Below are positions 1 to 8,214 of a stretch of 64,000 bases of DNA, one piece after another. Positions within the stretch are counted from its first letter, which is position 1. Each line of letters starts with the position of its first letter. The stretch covers positions 62,001 to 126,000 of the forward strand of contig NZ_JAHTLF010000008.1 in the NCBI RefSeq assembly GCF_024614185.1. The letters run 5' to 3'. The notes beneath the pieces are model-generated. The model worked only from the letters and a program-made list of their open reading frames with translations, was not told the DNA's origin and did not search any database. The position numbers were made by a program, and so were the translations under genes. Source of the stretch: Nocardioides carbamazepini. Lineage in GTDB: Bacteria; Actinomycetota; Actinomycetes; Propionibacteriales; Nocardioidaceae.

Positions 1-143
1 CGGGGGAAGTGGGCGGTGACGGTCTTCAGCTCGGCCGGTGAGCGCACCAGGTTGACCCCGACGGCGAGCAGCAGCGCCACGCCGACGACGGCGAGGATGC
101 GGCGATCGATCCGCTTGAGCACGGTGGACACCATCGCGATCAC
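1..143 (-). CDS. mceD: MceD-like protein, N-terminal part only (cut by window edge)
   Basis: Only about 47 codons lie inside the window; the gene continues past base 1. The visible product starts with a short basic stretch and one hydrophobic helix (LAVVGVALLLAVGVNL), followed by the beginning of a periplasm-facing region, the usual N-terminus of an MCE-family solute-binding subunit. The start is GTG at 143-141, which overlaps the TGA of the preceding mce gene in a GTGA; an in-frame ATG at 134-132 is the alternative. The letter D rests only on position in the canonical yrbEA-yrbEB-mceA-F order. It should act with the upstream permeases in lipid or sterol import. Confidence 0.75.
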   Translation of the reverse strand, partial: MIAMVSTVLKRIDRRILAVVGVALLLAVGVNLVRSPAELKTVTAHFP

Positions 144-1132
144 CCGTCGAACCCGGGGACGAACTCACCGGTGGGCAGCGCCAGGAGGTTCGCGGCGTAG
201 GCGTCGAACCAGGGACCGGTGCCGATGATGTTGCTGAGGATGGACACATACGGGCCGAGCGCGGCGAGTGTGGCCTTGAGCTTGTCCTTCTTCGACACCA
301 GGAACGACAGGAGTCCGTCGACCTCCTGGAGCGCCGGCCCGATCTGCTCCTCGTTGTCCTTGACCACGCCGCGCAGCTCCTTGGCGAGAGCCCGGGCATT
401 GACGAGCAGGGCGTGGACGGCGTCCTTGCGCTTGGTCAGCTCCTGGAAGACGAGATCGCTGTTCTTCATCAGCTCCACGATGTCCTCGCTGCGGTCGGCG
501 AGGACCTGGGTGACCTCCTTCGAGCTCTCGAAGAGGCCTTGGATCTCGGCGTCGCGCGACGCGATCGTCCGCGAGAGCCGGGAGATGCCGTCGAAGGAGG
601 CCTGGATCTCCGGCGCCGACTCGTCGAGCGTGTCGGCCACGGTGTCGAGCGCCCGGGCGAGCTGATCGGTGTCGATCTCCTCGGTCGTCGTGGTGAGATC
701 GCCGAACACGCCGACGATGTCGTAGGCCGCCTGCGTGCGCTCGACGGGAATCGTCCCGCCCTCCGCGAGCTGACCCTTGCCACCCGGCTGGAGATCCAGG
801 AACTTCTCGCCGAGCAGGTTGAGCACCTCGATGGAAGCGCTGCTCTCCGTGCCGAACTCGACATCGCCGTCGACCTCGAACTTGACCTCGACCCGGTCGC
901 CGGCGAGGGCGACGCCCGTGACCCGGCCGACCCGGATGCCGCCGACCTGGACGATATTGCCCTTGTGGATGCCGCTGGCGTCGCTGAACTCGGCGTAGTA
1001 GCTCGTACCGCGGAAGCCGGGGAACTTGCCCAGGTTGAAGGTGGCCGCGGAGACCAACGTCATGAGCACCAGGGTGACCACGCCGAGGCGGAGGACACGG
1101 GCGTCGCGGGCCTTCGTAGCGGGATGGGTCAT
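140..1132 (-). CDS. mceC: MCE family protein (MceC position)
   Basis: A 330-residue protein with a short cytoplasmic start, one membrane helix at about residues 15-35, an MCE/MlaD domain at about 38-118 (SGIHKGNIVQVGGIRVGRV followed by the LLGEKFLDL strand), and a long helical region to about 290. MCE proteins assemble as hexameric or hetero-hexameric tunnels that pass lipids from the cell envelope to YrbE permeases. The ATG at 1132-1130 overlaps the TGA of a small reading frame inside a 65-bp repeat. The product begins MTHPATK, resembling the MNHPTK encoded by each repeat unit, so the 5' end of this gene may have been the source of the duplication or been altered by it. Confidence 0.9.
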   Translation of the reverse strand: MTHPATKARDARVLRLGVVTLVLMTLVSAATFNLGKFPGFRGTSYYAEFSDASGIHKGNIVQVGGIRVGRVTGVALAGDRVEVKFEVDGDVEFGTESSASIEVLNLLGEKFLDLQPGGKGQLAEGGTIPVERTQAAYDIVGVFGDLTTTTEEIDTDQLARALDTVADTLDESAPEIQASFDGISRLSRTIASRDAEIQGLFESSKEVTQVLADRSEDIVELMKNSDLVFQELTKRKDAVHALLVNARALAKELRGVVKDNEEQIGPALQEVDGLLSFLVSKKDKLKATLAALGPYVSILSNIIGTGPWFDAYAANLLALPTGEFVPGFDG

Positions 1133-1197
1133 CGGGGTCCCCGCGAAGTCGTTCGGGGGAGCGCAGCGGAGGAGAAGAACTTCGTGGGGTGGTTCAT
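1129..1197 (-). CDS. Putative 22-residue mini-ORF 2 in the repeat
   Basis: The second copy of the mini-ORF runs from the ATG at 1197-1195 to the TGA at 1131-1129, which overlaps the mceC ATG at 1132-1130. The one base that differs between the repeat units falls in a Thr codon (ACA versus ACG) and is synonymous, so both frames encode the same peptide. The ATGA-to-ATGA chain would keep mceB, both mini-ORFs and mceC translationally coupled. Confidence 0.35.
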   Translation of the reverse strand: MNHPTKFFSSAALPRTTSRGPR

Positions 1198-1258
1198 CGG
1201 GGTCCCCGCGAAGTTGTTCGGGGGAGCGCAGCGGAGGAGAAGAACTTCGTGGGGTGGT
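1129..1258 (-). repeat. 65-bp tandem direct repeat, two copies, between mceB and mceC
   Basis: Bases 1129-1193 and 1194-1258 are identical except at one position (C versus T within gaagt[c/t]gttc). A third copy begins at 1259 with tcatcgg and then diverges. The repeat lies exactly between the end of mceB and the start of mceC. On the minus strand each unit starts with an ATG and ends in the next unit's ATGA junction. Confidence 0.95.
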
Positions 1259-1262
1259 TCAT
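1194..1262 (-). CDS. Putative 22-residue mini-ORF 1 in the repeat
   Basis: The ATG at 1262-1260 overlaps the TGA of mceB (1261-1259), and its own TGA (1196-1194) overlaps the ATG of the next mini-ORF. The peptide begins MNHPTKFFSS and ends TSRGPR. It has no recognisable domain. Its role may be only to carry ribosomes from mceB to mceC. Whether a stable peptide is made is unknown; this is a reading-frame observation. Confidence 0.35.
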   Translation of the reverse strand: MNHPTKFFSSAALPRTTSRGPR

Positions 1263-2347
1263 CGGTCCTGACACCTCGGAGCCGTGGACTTGAAGGAGAA
1301 GTCGGTGATGAACTTCTGGATCTCCTTGATGATCGGCAGGTCGCCGATCAACGGGAGGCGGATGCTGGCGGAGACCCCGCAGACGTAGTACTGGTACCAC
1401 GAGCCGTAGGTGCCGGTGCGGGTCTGGTCGGTCATCGTCTCGGGCATCCGGTCGAGCAGCTCGGCGAGGTTCGCCCGGTTCTCCTTCTTGTTGAGCAGCT
1501 TGGAGAGCTCGCGCAGCGCGGCGATGTCCTCCTTGAGCAGCGGACGGCCGCGGCGGAGCAGGTCGGCGACGGCCACGGTGAGCTCGGAGATGTTGTCGAG
1601 CGAGGAGCCGATCGTGTCGCGGTCCTTCGCGAGGTCGGTCATCCAGTCCTTGAGCTCCACGATCAGCGAGCTGAGCTGCTGGTGGCGGTCGTCGACGGTC
1701 TTGAGGGTCTGGGTGAGGTTGGTGACGACGTCGCCGATGAGCTGATCGCGGTCGGCCAGCGTCGTGGTGAGCGACGCGGTGTGGTCGAGCAGGCTGCGCA
1801 CGGTGCCGCCCTCGCCCTGGAGCACCTGGACCAGGTTCATGCTGAGCTCGTTGACCTGGTCGGGTGTGAGCGCGGCGAACAGGGGCTTGAAGCCGTCGAA
1901 GAGCACGGTCAGGTCGAGGGCCGGCTCGGTGTTGTCCATCGGGATCGTGGCGCCGTCGGCAAGGGTCTTCGCCTCGTCGGCGCCGGTCCCCTGCTCGAGG
2001 CTCATGTAGCGGTCGCCGACCAGGTTGAGGAACCGGATGTTGGCCCGCGACGCCGTCGTCAGCGCGACGCCGGAGTCGACCTTGAAGGTCACCTTGGCCA
2101 TCGAGCGCCGGTAGTGCTCGACCTTCCTCACCTCGCCGACGCTGACGCCGGCGACCCGGACGTCGTCGCCCTTCTCCAGCATCGTCGCGTTGGTGAAGAT
2201 CGCCTGGTACTCGTTGCGCTCCCCGAAGCCGATGTTGCCCATGATGACGGCCAGCAGGCCGGTGACGAAGACGGACACCAGTGTGAACACGCCGAGCTTG
2301 ACCGCCGCGGCGACGGTCGTCGCGTTGCGCTGGTTGCGCCTGCTCAT
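1259..2347 (-). CDS. mceB: MCE family protein (MceB position)
   Basis: A 362-residue protein with one membrane helix at about residues 15-37, an MCE domain at about 42-122 (DDVRVAGVSVGEVRKV; LNLVGDRYMSL), a helical tunnel segment, and a C-terminal region with two Cys residues (YYVCGV; APRCQDR) typical of MceB-type subunits. The ATG at 2347-2345 overlaps the mceA stop (ATGA), and the gene ends in the 65-bp repeat. The family acts as an envelope lipid-binding subunit of a YrbE-dependent importer. The substrate cannot be read from the sequence, although a KstR-like site upstream of the operon hints at sterols. Confidence 0.9.
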   Translation of the reverse strand: MSRRNQRNATTVAAAVKLGVFTLVSVFVTGLLAVIMGNIGFGERNEYQAIFTNATMLEKGDDVRVAGVSVGEVRKVEHYRRSMAKVTFKVDSGVALTTASRANIRFLNLVGDRYMSLEQGTGADEAKTLADGATIPMDNTEPALDLTVLFDGFKPLFAALTPDQVNELSMNLVQVLQGEGGTVRSLLDHTASLTTTLADRDQLIGDVVTNLTQTLKTVDDRHQQLSSLIVELKDWMTDLAKDRDTIGSSLDNISELTVAVADLLRRGRPLLKEDIAALRELSKLLNKKENRANLAELLDRMPETMTDQTRTGTYGSWYQYYVCGVSASIRLPLIGDLPIIKEIQKFITDFSFKSTAPRCQDR

Positions 2348-3660
2348 CCCGCGGCCCTCCCCTCACGCACGACGGGGCCGTAGAGGAGCGAGCCGAGGGC
2401 GCCGTAGGACGACGGGTCGTCGCTGCCACTCTCGCCGGCCAGCATCGCGTTGACGACGCGCTGCTCGGCCGCGCTGCCGGCGTACCCGCTGTCGATCGCG
2501 GCCGGCCGGCCGAGCAGCCCCTGCAGCGGCAGCGGAGAGAAGCCGCCCACCTCATCGATGTCGGAGCCCTGGTCGAGCGGGTTCGGGGTCCCGGGGACGG
2601 TGAAGTTCGGCAGGCCCGCGCACCAGGGGCCGTGGCCGACCTCGCCGTACTGCGGCAGGTCACGCTCGTCGTAGGGGCGGAACTGCGGCTGGAAGAACTC
2701 GATGTACTGCTTGACCACGTTGCCCTCGAAGGTCTTGGACAGGATCGGCGCGTAGTTGGCGGCGCCCCTGATCAGGCACGGGAACTCCGGGGAGTACTCG
2801 GCCAGCAGGTCAAGGACCGGGGCGGTGACCTGCCCCATCCGGATCAGGTTCTGCTCGTTGTCGGCCAGGAACCGGGTCGCGGTGTCCGACAGACCGGTGA
2901 GGTCGGAGAAGAAGACGTCGAGCTCCTTGGCCTTCTCGGTCACGGTCTTGCTGGTGACGGTCACGTTGTCGAGCACGTCGAGGAGGTCAGGCGCAGCCAG
3001 GTCGTAGGCGTCGGCGACGTCGGCGAGGGCGATCAGGTCCTTGCGCAGGGTCGGCAGGTGGTCGCTGATCGCGCCGACGTAGTCGCCGAGCTGGTCCATC
3101 GTCGCGCCGAGCTGGTCGCCCCGGCCCTCCAGGGCCGTGGCGAGGGCGTGCAGCGTGGCGTTGAGGTCCGCGGGTCGGACCGCCCGCAGCAGCGGGAACA
3201 GGTCGGCCAGCACCTGGCTCAGCTCGACATTCGTCTCGACCCGGTCGGACGGGATCACGTCGCCGTCCTGGAGGCGCCCGCTCGCCCCGTCGGGACGGAC
3301 GAGGGCGACGAACTTCTGGCCGAACAGCGTGGTCGGCAGGATCCGGACGCCCACGTTGGCCGGGATCCGCTCGGCGGCGTCCGGCTCGAGCGCGAGCGTG
3401 ATCTCGGCCTGCTTGCCGTCCTGGTCGATCTTGTCGACCCGCCCGACCAGCACGCCGTTGATCCGGACGTCGCCGAACTTCGCCAGCTGGAGGCCGGCGC
3501 GGTCCGCCTTGACCGTGACCGTCGTGACATTGTCGAAGGTCTTGTTGTAGATCGCGATCGACAGCCAGATGAGCAGGGAGATCAGGCTCAGGAAGACGAC
3601 ACCGGCCACCAGGAGCCGGTTGTGCTCCTTCGCGCTGTCGTGATGGATGTTCACCAGCAC
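2344..3660 (-). CDS. mceA: MCE family protein (MceA position)
   Basis: A 438-residue protein, longer than the other MCE subunits here. It has one membrane helix at about 17-37, an MCE domain at about 44-125 (FGDVRINGVLVGRVDKI; ILPTTLFGQKFVAL), a long helical part, then a Cys-containing C-terminal domain (PEFPCLIRG; GPWCAGLPNF) with a Gly/Pro/Ser-rich tail. The start is GTG at 3660, preceded by GGAGG seven bases upstream. It is the first mce gene after the two permeases, 19 bases downstream of the second, and it overlaps mceB by four bases. Confidence 0.9.
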   Translation of the reverse strand: MLVNIHHDSAKEHNRLLVAGVVFLSLISLLIWLSIAIYNKTFDNVTTVTVKADRAGLQLAKFGDVRINGVLVGRVDKIDQDGKQAEITLALEPDAAERIPANVGVRILPTTLFGQKFVALVRPDGASGRLQDGDVIPSDRVETNVELSQVLADLFPLLRAVRPADLNATLHALATALEGRGDQLGATMDQLGDYVGAISDHLPTLRKDLIALADVADAYDLAAPDLLDVLDNVTVTSKTVTEKAKELDVFFSDLTGLSDTATRFLADNEQNLIRMGQVTAPVLDLLAEYSPEFPCLIRGAANYAPILSKTFEGNVVKQYIEFFQPQFRPYDERDLPQYGEVGHGPWCAGLPNFTVPGTPNPLDQGSDIDEVGGFSPLPLQGLLGRPAAIDSGYAGSAAEQRVVNAMLAGESGSDDPSSYGALGSLLYGPVVREGRAAG

Positions 3661-3679
3661 GAGGCCACCTCCGCCCGGC

Positions 3680-4519
3680 TCATCCCGTGATCCTGACCGT
3701 GGTGGTGGATCCCCAGATCGCGAAGCTGAGGAAGAAGTCCGCCACGACGATCGTCACGATGCTCGTCCGGATCGCCTTGCCGACCGCCCGGCCGACGCCG
3801 GCCGGGCCGCCCGAGGCGGTGTAGCCGTAGTAGCAGTGGATGAGGATCACCGCGACCGCCAGGAAGAGCAGCTTGAAGAACGACCACACCATGTCGATGG
3901 GAGGCAGGAACTGCAGGAAGTAGTGGTCGTAGGTGCCCGCGGACTGCCCGTAGATCAGGGTCACGATCAGCCGCGGCGAGAGGTACGACGCGAACAGGGC
4001 CACGATGTAGAGCGGGATCACCGCGATGAAGGCGGCGACCATCCGGGTCGTGACGAGGAACGGCAGCGACGGGATGCCCATCACCTCGAGCGCGTCGATC
4101 TCCTCCGAGATCCGCATCGCGCCCAGGCGAGCGGTGTAGCCGCAGCCCACCGTGGCGGCGAGCGCGATCGCGGAGACCAGGGGCGCGACCTCGCGGGTGT
4201 TGAAGTAGGCGGAGATGAAGGCGCTGAACTTCGCCACGCCGATCTGGCTCAGGGAGGCATAGCCCTGGATGCCGACCTCGGTGCCGGCGAAGAAGGCCAT
4301 GAACGCGATCACGCCGACCGAGCCGGCGATCAGGCTCAGGCCGCCCGCCCCGAAGGCCACCTCGGCCAGGGTGTTGCTGATCTCGCGCGGGTAGCGACGG
4401 ATCGCGCGCGGCACCCAGGAGAGTGCCTTGACGTAGAAGAGCAGCTGGTCGCCGTACCCCTCGAGAGAGCCGCGCCCGCTCTTGTACGCGTCGCCGAGGA
4501 ACTCGCCCGCCGCTGTCAT
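3680..4519 (-). CDS. yrbEB: YrbE/MlaE-type ABC permease, second subunit
   Basis: A 279-residue integral membrane protein of the MlaE/YrbE family. It carries the signature EEIDALEVMGI in the cytoplasmic loop that contacts the ATPase, several hydrophobic helices and the C-terminal GGPAGVGRAVGKAI segment. The ATG at 4519 overlaps the last base of the upstream permease stop; a GTG immediately before it at 4522 is equally possible. It pairs with the upstream permease to form the inner-membrane channel for lipids delivered by Mce proteins. No Mkl-type ATPase gene lies in this window, so that subunit must be encoded elsewhere. Confidence 0.92.
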   Translation of the reverse strand: MTAAGEFLGDAYKSGRGSLEGYGDQLLFYVKALSWVPRAIRRYPREISNTLAEVAFGAGGLSLIAGSVGVIAFMAFFAGTEVGIQGYASLSQIGVAKFSAFISAYFNTREVAPLVSAIALAATVGCGYTARLGAMRISEEIDALEVMGIPSLPFLVTTRMVAAFIAVIPLYIVALFASYLSPRLIVTLIYGQSAGTYDHYFLQFLPPIDMVWSFFKLLFLAVAVILIHCYYGYTASGGPAGVGRAVGKAIRTSIVTIVVADFFLSFAIWGSTTTVRITG

Positions 4520-5292
4520 CACAGACCCGCCGGTGGTGCGACCTGGAAGTAGATGGCGGTGATCACGGCGTTGAGGAAGAACAGCGCCATGAAGGCGATG
4601 ATCACCGACTCGTTGACCGCGCGCCCGACGCCGCTGGGACCGCCACCAGCGTTGAGGCCCTTGTAGGCGCCGATGATCGCCGCGAGCCAGCCGAAGATGA
4701 GCGCCTTGATCATCGCGATGTAGAGGTCGGGCAGGGAGGCCAGTGCCGTGAAGGACGACAGGAACGCACCCGCCGAGCCGCCCTGGACGATGACGGTGAA
4801 GAAGTAGCCGCCGCCGATGCCGGTGCCGATCACGATGCCGTTGATCATCACCGCCACGAACATGGTCGCGACCACGCGAGGCGCGACGAGGCGCTCCAGC
4901 GGATTGATGCCGAGCACCTCCATGGCATCGATCTCCTCGCGGATCTTGCGGGCGCCGAGGTCGGAGCAGATCGCGGACCCGGCCGCGCCGGCGATGATCA
5001 TGGCGGCGGCCATCGGGGCCGCCTCGCGCACCGTGGCGAGGACGGCGGTGGCGCCGGCGAACGACTGGGCGCCGAGCTGCCCGGTCAGGTTGCCGACCTG
5101 CAGCGAGATGACCGCGCCGAACGGGATCGAGACCATGATCGTCGGCATCAGCGTCACGCTGGTGACGAACCAGGCCTGCTCGAGGAACTCACGGAACTGG
5201 AAGGGGCGCGTGAAGATCAGCTTGGTGACCTCGACGACCATCAACGCGATCTCGCCGGGGCCCCGCACGACCGCCATGGCATTGAACGCCAC
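4519..5292 (-). CDS. yrbEA: YrbE/MlaE-type ABC permease, first subunit
   Basis: A 257-residue MlaE-family permease with the signature REEIDAMEVLGINPLERLVAPR spread over about 120-141 and the C-terminal GGGPSGVGRAVNESV. I chose the GTG at 5292-5290 because a GGAGAGGAG ribosome-binding site lies just before it and the product then begins VAFNAM at the usual family length. An upstream ATG at 5373 in the same frame would add residues unlike the family and would run through the candidate operator. This is the first gene of the operon. Confidence 0.9.
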   Translation of the reverse strand: MAFNAMAVVRGPGEIALMVVEVTKLIFTRPFQFREFLEQAWFVTSVTLMPTIMVSIPFGAVISLQVGNLTGQLGAQSFAGATAVLATVREAAPMAAAMIIAGAAGSAICSDLGARKIREEIDAMEVLGINPLERLVAPRVVATMFVAVMINGIVIGTGIGGGYFFTVIVQGGSAGAFLSSFTALASLPDLYIAMIKALIFGWLAAIIGAYKGLNAGGGPSGVGRAVNESVIIAFMALFFLNAVITAIYFQVAPPAGL

Positions 5293-5348
5293 GCGCCGAC
5301 TCCTCTCCCCATGTTGTCGCCGGTCCTGCTCCGGCAACGGGGCGATAC

Positions 5349-5362
5349 TAGAACACGTTCTC
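5349..5362. promoter_or_regulatory. KstR-like palindromic operator upstream of the first mce operon
   Basis: The bases TAGAACACGTTCTC match the published mycobacterial KstR pattern TnnAACnnGTTnnA at every fixed position except the last. The inverted arms AGAAC and GTTCT are perfect around a two-base centre. The site lies 57-70 bases upstream of the yrbEA start, in the only promoter gap of the operon. KstR is a TetR-family repressor of cholesterol uptake and catabolism that controls mce4 in mycobacteria; extending that to this organism is inference. Confidence 0.55.
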
Positions 5363-5471
5363 GTTGTGACCAAGGCGACATGGCCGGAGCGTGGTCGTTT
5401 TCACCCGACTTCTCACGTCCAACGCGGCCGCCCCGGCCCGAGTCACGTCCTCCTCGGCCGGCGCTTCCTCC

Positions 5472-7601
5472 TCACTTGGTCGCTTCCAGCATCTGCCGGA
5501 GCTCCTTCTTCAGGTCCCCGACCTCGTCGCGCAGCCGGGCGGCCAGCTCGAACTGCAGCTCGGCGGCGGCCGCCTTCATCTGGTCGGTGAGGTCCTGGAT
5601 CAGCTGGGCGAGATCGGAGCTCGGCAGGCCGGCGAGCTCGGCGGCGTGTCCGCCGATGTCGGTGCTGCGCAGCTGGGGCGTGGGCGACTTCTTCGGCTTC
5701 ACTCCCCCGGCGCGACCCTTCTGGCCGACGTCGGCCCAGGTCTGGAGCAGCTCCTGGGTCGTCTCGTCCTCACGGGCGAGCATCTCGGTGATGTCGGCGA
5801 TCTTCTTGCGCAACGGCTGCGGGTCGACGCCGTGGGCCTCGTTGTAGGCGACCTGCTTGGCCCGGCGCCGGGTGGTCTCGTCGATGGCCGACTCCATGGA
5901 CGGAGTGATCCGGTCGGCGTACATGTGGACCTCGCCGGACACATTGCGCGCCGCGCGGCCGATGGTCTGGATGAGCGACTTGTCGGAGCGCAGGAAGCCC
6001 TCCTTGTCGGCGTCGAGGATCGAGACCAGCGACACCTCCGGCAGGTCGAGTCCCTCGCGGAGCAGGTTGATGCCGACGAGCACGTCGTAGAGGCCGAGTC
6101 GCAGGTCGCGCAACAGCTCGATCCGCTTGAGGGTGTCGACCTCGGAGTGCAGGTAGCGGGTGCGGATGCCCGCGTCGAGGAGGTAGTCGGTGAGGTCCTC
6201 GGACATCTTCTTGGTCAGCGTCGTGACCAGGACCCGCTCCTCCTTCTCCGCGCGCAGCCGGATCTCGTGGATCAGGTCGTCGATCTGGCCCTTGGTCGGC
6301 TTGACCACGACCTGCGGGTCGACCAGGCCGGTCGGGCGGATGATCTGCTCGACGACGTCGCCCTGCACCTTGTCGAGCTCGTAGTTGCCCGGCGTCGCGG
6401 AGAGGTAGACGGTCTGGCCGATCCGCTCGAGGAACTCCTCCCAGCGCAGCGGCCGGTTGTCCATCGCGCTCGGCAGCCGGAAGCCGTGCTCGACCAGGTT
6501 GCGCTTGCGCGACATGTCGCCCTCGTACATGCCGCCGATCTGCGGGACGGCGACGTGGGACTCGTCGACGACGAGGACGAAGTCCTCGGGGAAGTAGTCG
6601 AGCAGGGTGTTGGGTGCTGTGCCGCGACCCCGGCCGTCCATGTGCATCGAGTAGTTCTCGATGCCGGAGCAGGAGCCGACCTGGCGCATCATCTCGATGT
6701 CGTAGGTCGTGCGCATCCGCAGCCGCTGTGCCTCGAGCATCTTGCCCTGCCGCTCGAAGGTCGACAGCTGCTCGGCGAGCTCGGCCTCGATGCCGTTGAT
6801 CGCCCGCTCCATCCGCTCGGGTCCGGCGATGTAGTGGCTGGCCGGGAAGATGTAGAGCTCCTGGTCCTCGGTGATGACCTCGCCCGTGACCGGGTGCAGC
6901 GTCATCAGCCGCTCGATCTCGTCACCGAAGAACTCGATCCGGACCGCCAGCTCCTCGTAGACAGGGAAGATCTCGAGGGTGTCGCCGCGGACCCGGAAGG
7001 TGCCCCGGGTGAACGCGAGGTCGTTGCGGGTGTACTGGATCTCGACGAGTCGGCGCAGCACGGAGTCGCGGTCGTGCTCCTCGCCCACCCGGAGCCGGAC
7101 CATCCGGTCGACGTACTCCTGCGGGGTGCCGAGGCCGTAGATGCACGACACCGTCGAGACCACGATCACGTCGCGGCGGGTGAGCAGGCTGTTGGTCGCC
7201 GAGTGCCGCAGCCGCTCCACCTCCTCGTTGATGGAGGAGTCCTTCTCGATGTAGGTGTCGGTCTGCGGCACGTAGGCCTCGGGCTGGTAGTAGTCGTAGT
7301 AGGAGACGAAGTACTCGACCGCGTTGTCGGGGAAGAGCTGCCGCAGCTCGTTGGCGAACTGCGCCGCCAGGGTCTTGTTGGGCTGCAGGACCAGGAGCGG
7401 CCGCTGCACCTGCTCGGCGACCCAGGCGACCGTGGCCGTCTTGCCGGTGCCCGTCGCGCCGAGCAGGACGACGTCCGGGACACCGTCGTTGATCCGCTTC
7501 GTGATCTCGGCGATGGCGGCCGGCTGGTCGCCGGAGGGCTGGTAGTCGGACTGCACGTGGAAGGGCGCGACGCGACGCTCGAGATCGGTGACCGGACGCA
7601 T
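5472..7601 (-). CDS. uvrB: Excinuclease ABC subunit B
   Basis: A 709-residue UvrB, full family length. It has Walker A GATGTGKT at 48-55, the Tyr-rich beta-hairpin [12 protein letters not shown] at 101-112 that clamps DNA, the helicase motif VVDESHV, motif [11 protein letters not shown], and a C-terminal UVR coiled-coil ([20 protein letters not shown]) that contacts UvrC. It receives damaged DNA from UvrA and loads UvrC in nucleotide excision repair. The start has a -10-like TACGCT six bases upstream, suggesting a leaderless mRNA. Confidence 0.98.
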   Translation of the reverse strand: MRPVTDLERRVAPFHVQSDYQPSGDQPAAIAEITKRINDGVPDVVLLGATGTGKTATVAWVAEQVQRPLLVLQPNKTLAAQFANELRQLFPDNAVEYFVSYYDYYQPEAYVPQTDTYIEKDSSINEEVERLRHSATNSLLTRRDVIVVSTVSCIYGLGTPQEYVDRMVRLRVGEEHDRDSVLRRLVEIQYTRNDLAFTRGTFRVRGDTLEIFPVYEELAVRIEFFGDEIERLMTLHPVTGEVITEDQELYIFPASHYIAGPERMERAINGIEAELAEQLSTFERQGKMLEAQRLRMRTTYDIEMMRQVGSCSGIENYSMHMDGRGRGTAPNTLLDYFPEDFVLVVDESHVAVPQIGGMYEGDMSRKRNLVEHGFRLPSAMDNRPLRWEEFLERIGQTVYLSATPGNYELDKVQGDVVEQIIRPTGLVDPQVVVKPTKGQIDDLIHEIRLRAEKEERVLVTTLTKKMSEDLTDYLLDAGIRTRYLHSEVDTLKRIELLRDLRLGLYDVLVGINLLREGLDLPEVSLVSILDADKEGFLRSDKSLIQTIGRAARNVSGEVHMYADRITPSMESAIDETTRRRAKQVAYNEAHGVDPQPLRKKIADITEMLAREDETTQELLQTWADVGQKGRAGGVKPKKSPTPQLRSTDIGGHAAELAGLPSSDLAQLIQDLTDQMKAAAAELQFELAARLRDEVGDLKKELRQMLEATK

Positions 7602-7607
7602 GGTTCC

Positions 7608-7613
7608 AGCGTA
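7608..7613 (-). promoter_or_regulatory. -10 element of a leaderless uvrB promoter
   Basis: TACGCT on the minus strand ends six bases before the uvrB ATG. A TANNNT box 6-8 bases before a start codon is the usual actinobacterial leaderless arrangement, with transcription starting at or next to the A of ATG. Confidence 0.55.
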
Positions 7614-7647
7614 CGAGGGCGCGCCGACAGCGCCCGACCCGCCGGGT

Positions 7648-8214
7648 TCAGCGGGAGCGGTCGGGCTGCACCCGCAGGGCGTGCAGGGCCGTGGCGAGCA
7701 TGGCGTAGTGGCCCACGAGCATCAGGATCTCGATCCGCTCGCGGTCCTCGAAGTGCACGCCGAGCTCCGCCCACAGCGGGTCGGAGAGGTCCTGGTCGGC
7801 GAGCAGCTCGTCGGTGGCGCGCAGCAGCAGCAGCTCACGGGGACCGAACGAGCCCACCGACGGCTCGGTCTCCCCCGCCTCGATCGCGGCCACCTCCTCC
7901 CGCGACAGTCCCGCCCGCCGCGCCAGGCGTCGATGCTGCTCCAGCTCGTACGCCGACCCGCGGCGGGCCGCGACCCGGACGATCACCAGCTCCGACTCCC
8001 GGCGGGACAGCCGCCCGCCGGGCATCAGCCGGCCGGCGAAGTGCAGCCAGCCCCAGAACAGCCGGCGATGGCGGCCCAGGGTCAGGAAGACGGCGGGGGG
8101 CTCGGTGCCCTGCACCCGGCCGGCGATGCGGGCGAGGACCGCGACGAACGGGCCGACCTCACGCCAGCCGCCGGGCGGGATCCGTGGCTCGTCAGCGAGG
8201 GGGGCCGCGCTCAT
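7648..8214 (-). CDS. Carboxymuconolactone decarboxylase/AhpD-like protein
   Basis: A 188-residue protein that reads like the CMD/AhpD helical family: an N-terminal helical part with [20 protein letters not shown] at about 68-87, then [14 protein letters not shown] and the tail [15 protein letters not shown]. The classical CxxC redox pair of AhpD is absent, so a peroxidase role is unlikely and the activity is unknown. The ATG overlaps the SDR stop (ATGA), so the two are cotranscribed and probably act in one pathway. In related genomes such genes are often annotated simply as carboxymuconolactone decarboxylase family. Confidence 0.8.
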   Translation of the reverse strand: MSAAPLADEPRIPPGGWREVGPFVAVLARIAGRVQGTEPPAVFLTLGRHRRLFWGWLHFAGRLMPGGRLSRRESELVIVRVAARRGSAYELEQHRRLARRAGLSREEVAAIEAGETEPSVGSFGPRELLLLRATDELLADQDLSDPLWAELGVHFEDRERIEILMLVGHYAMLATALHALRVQPDRSR

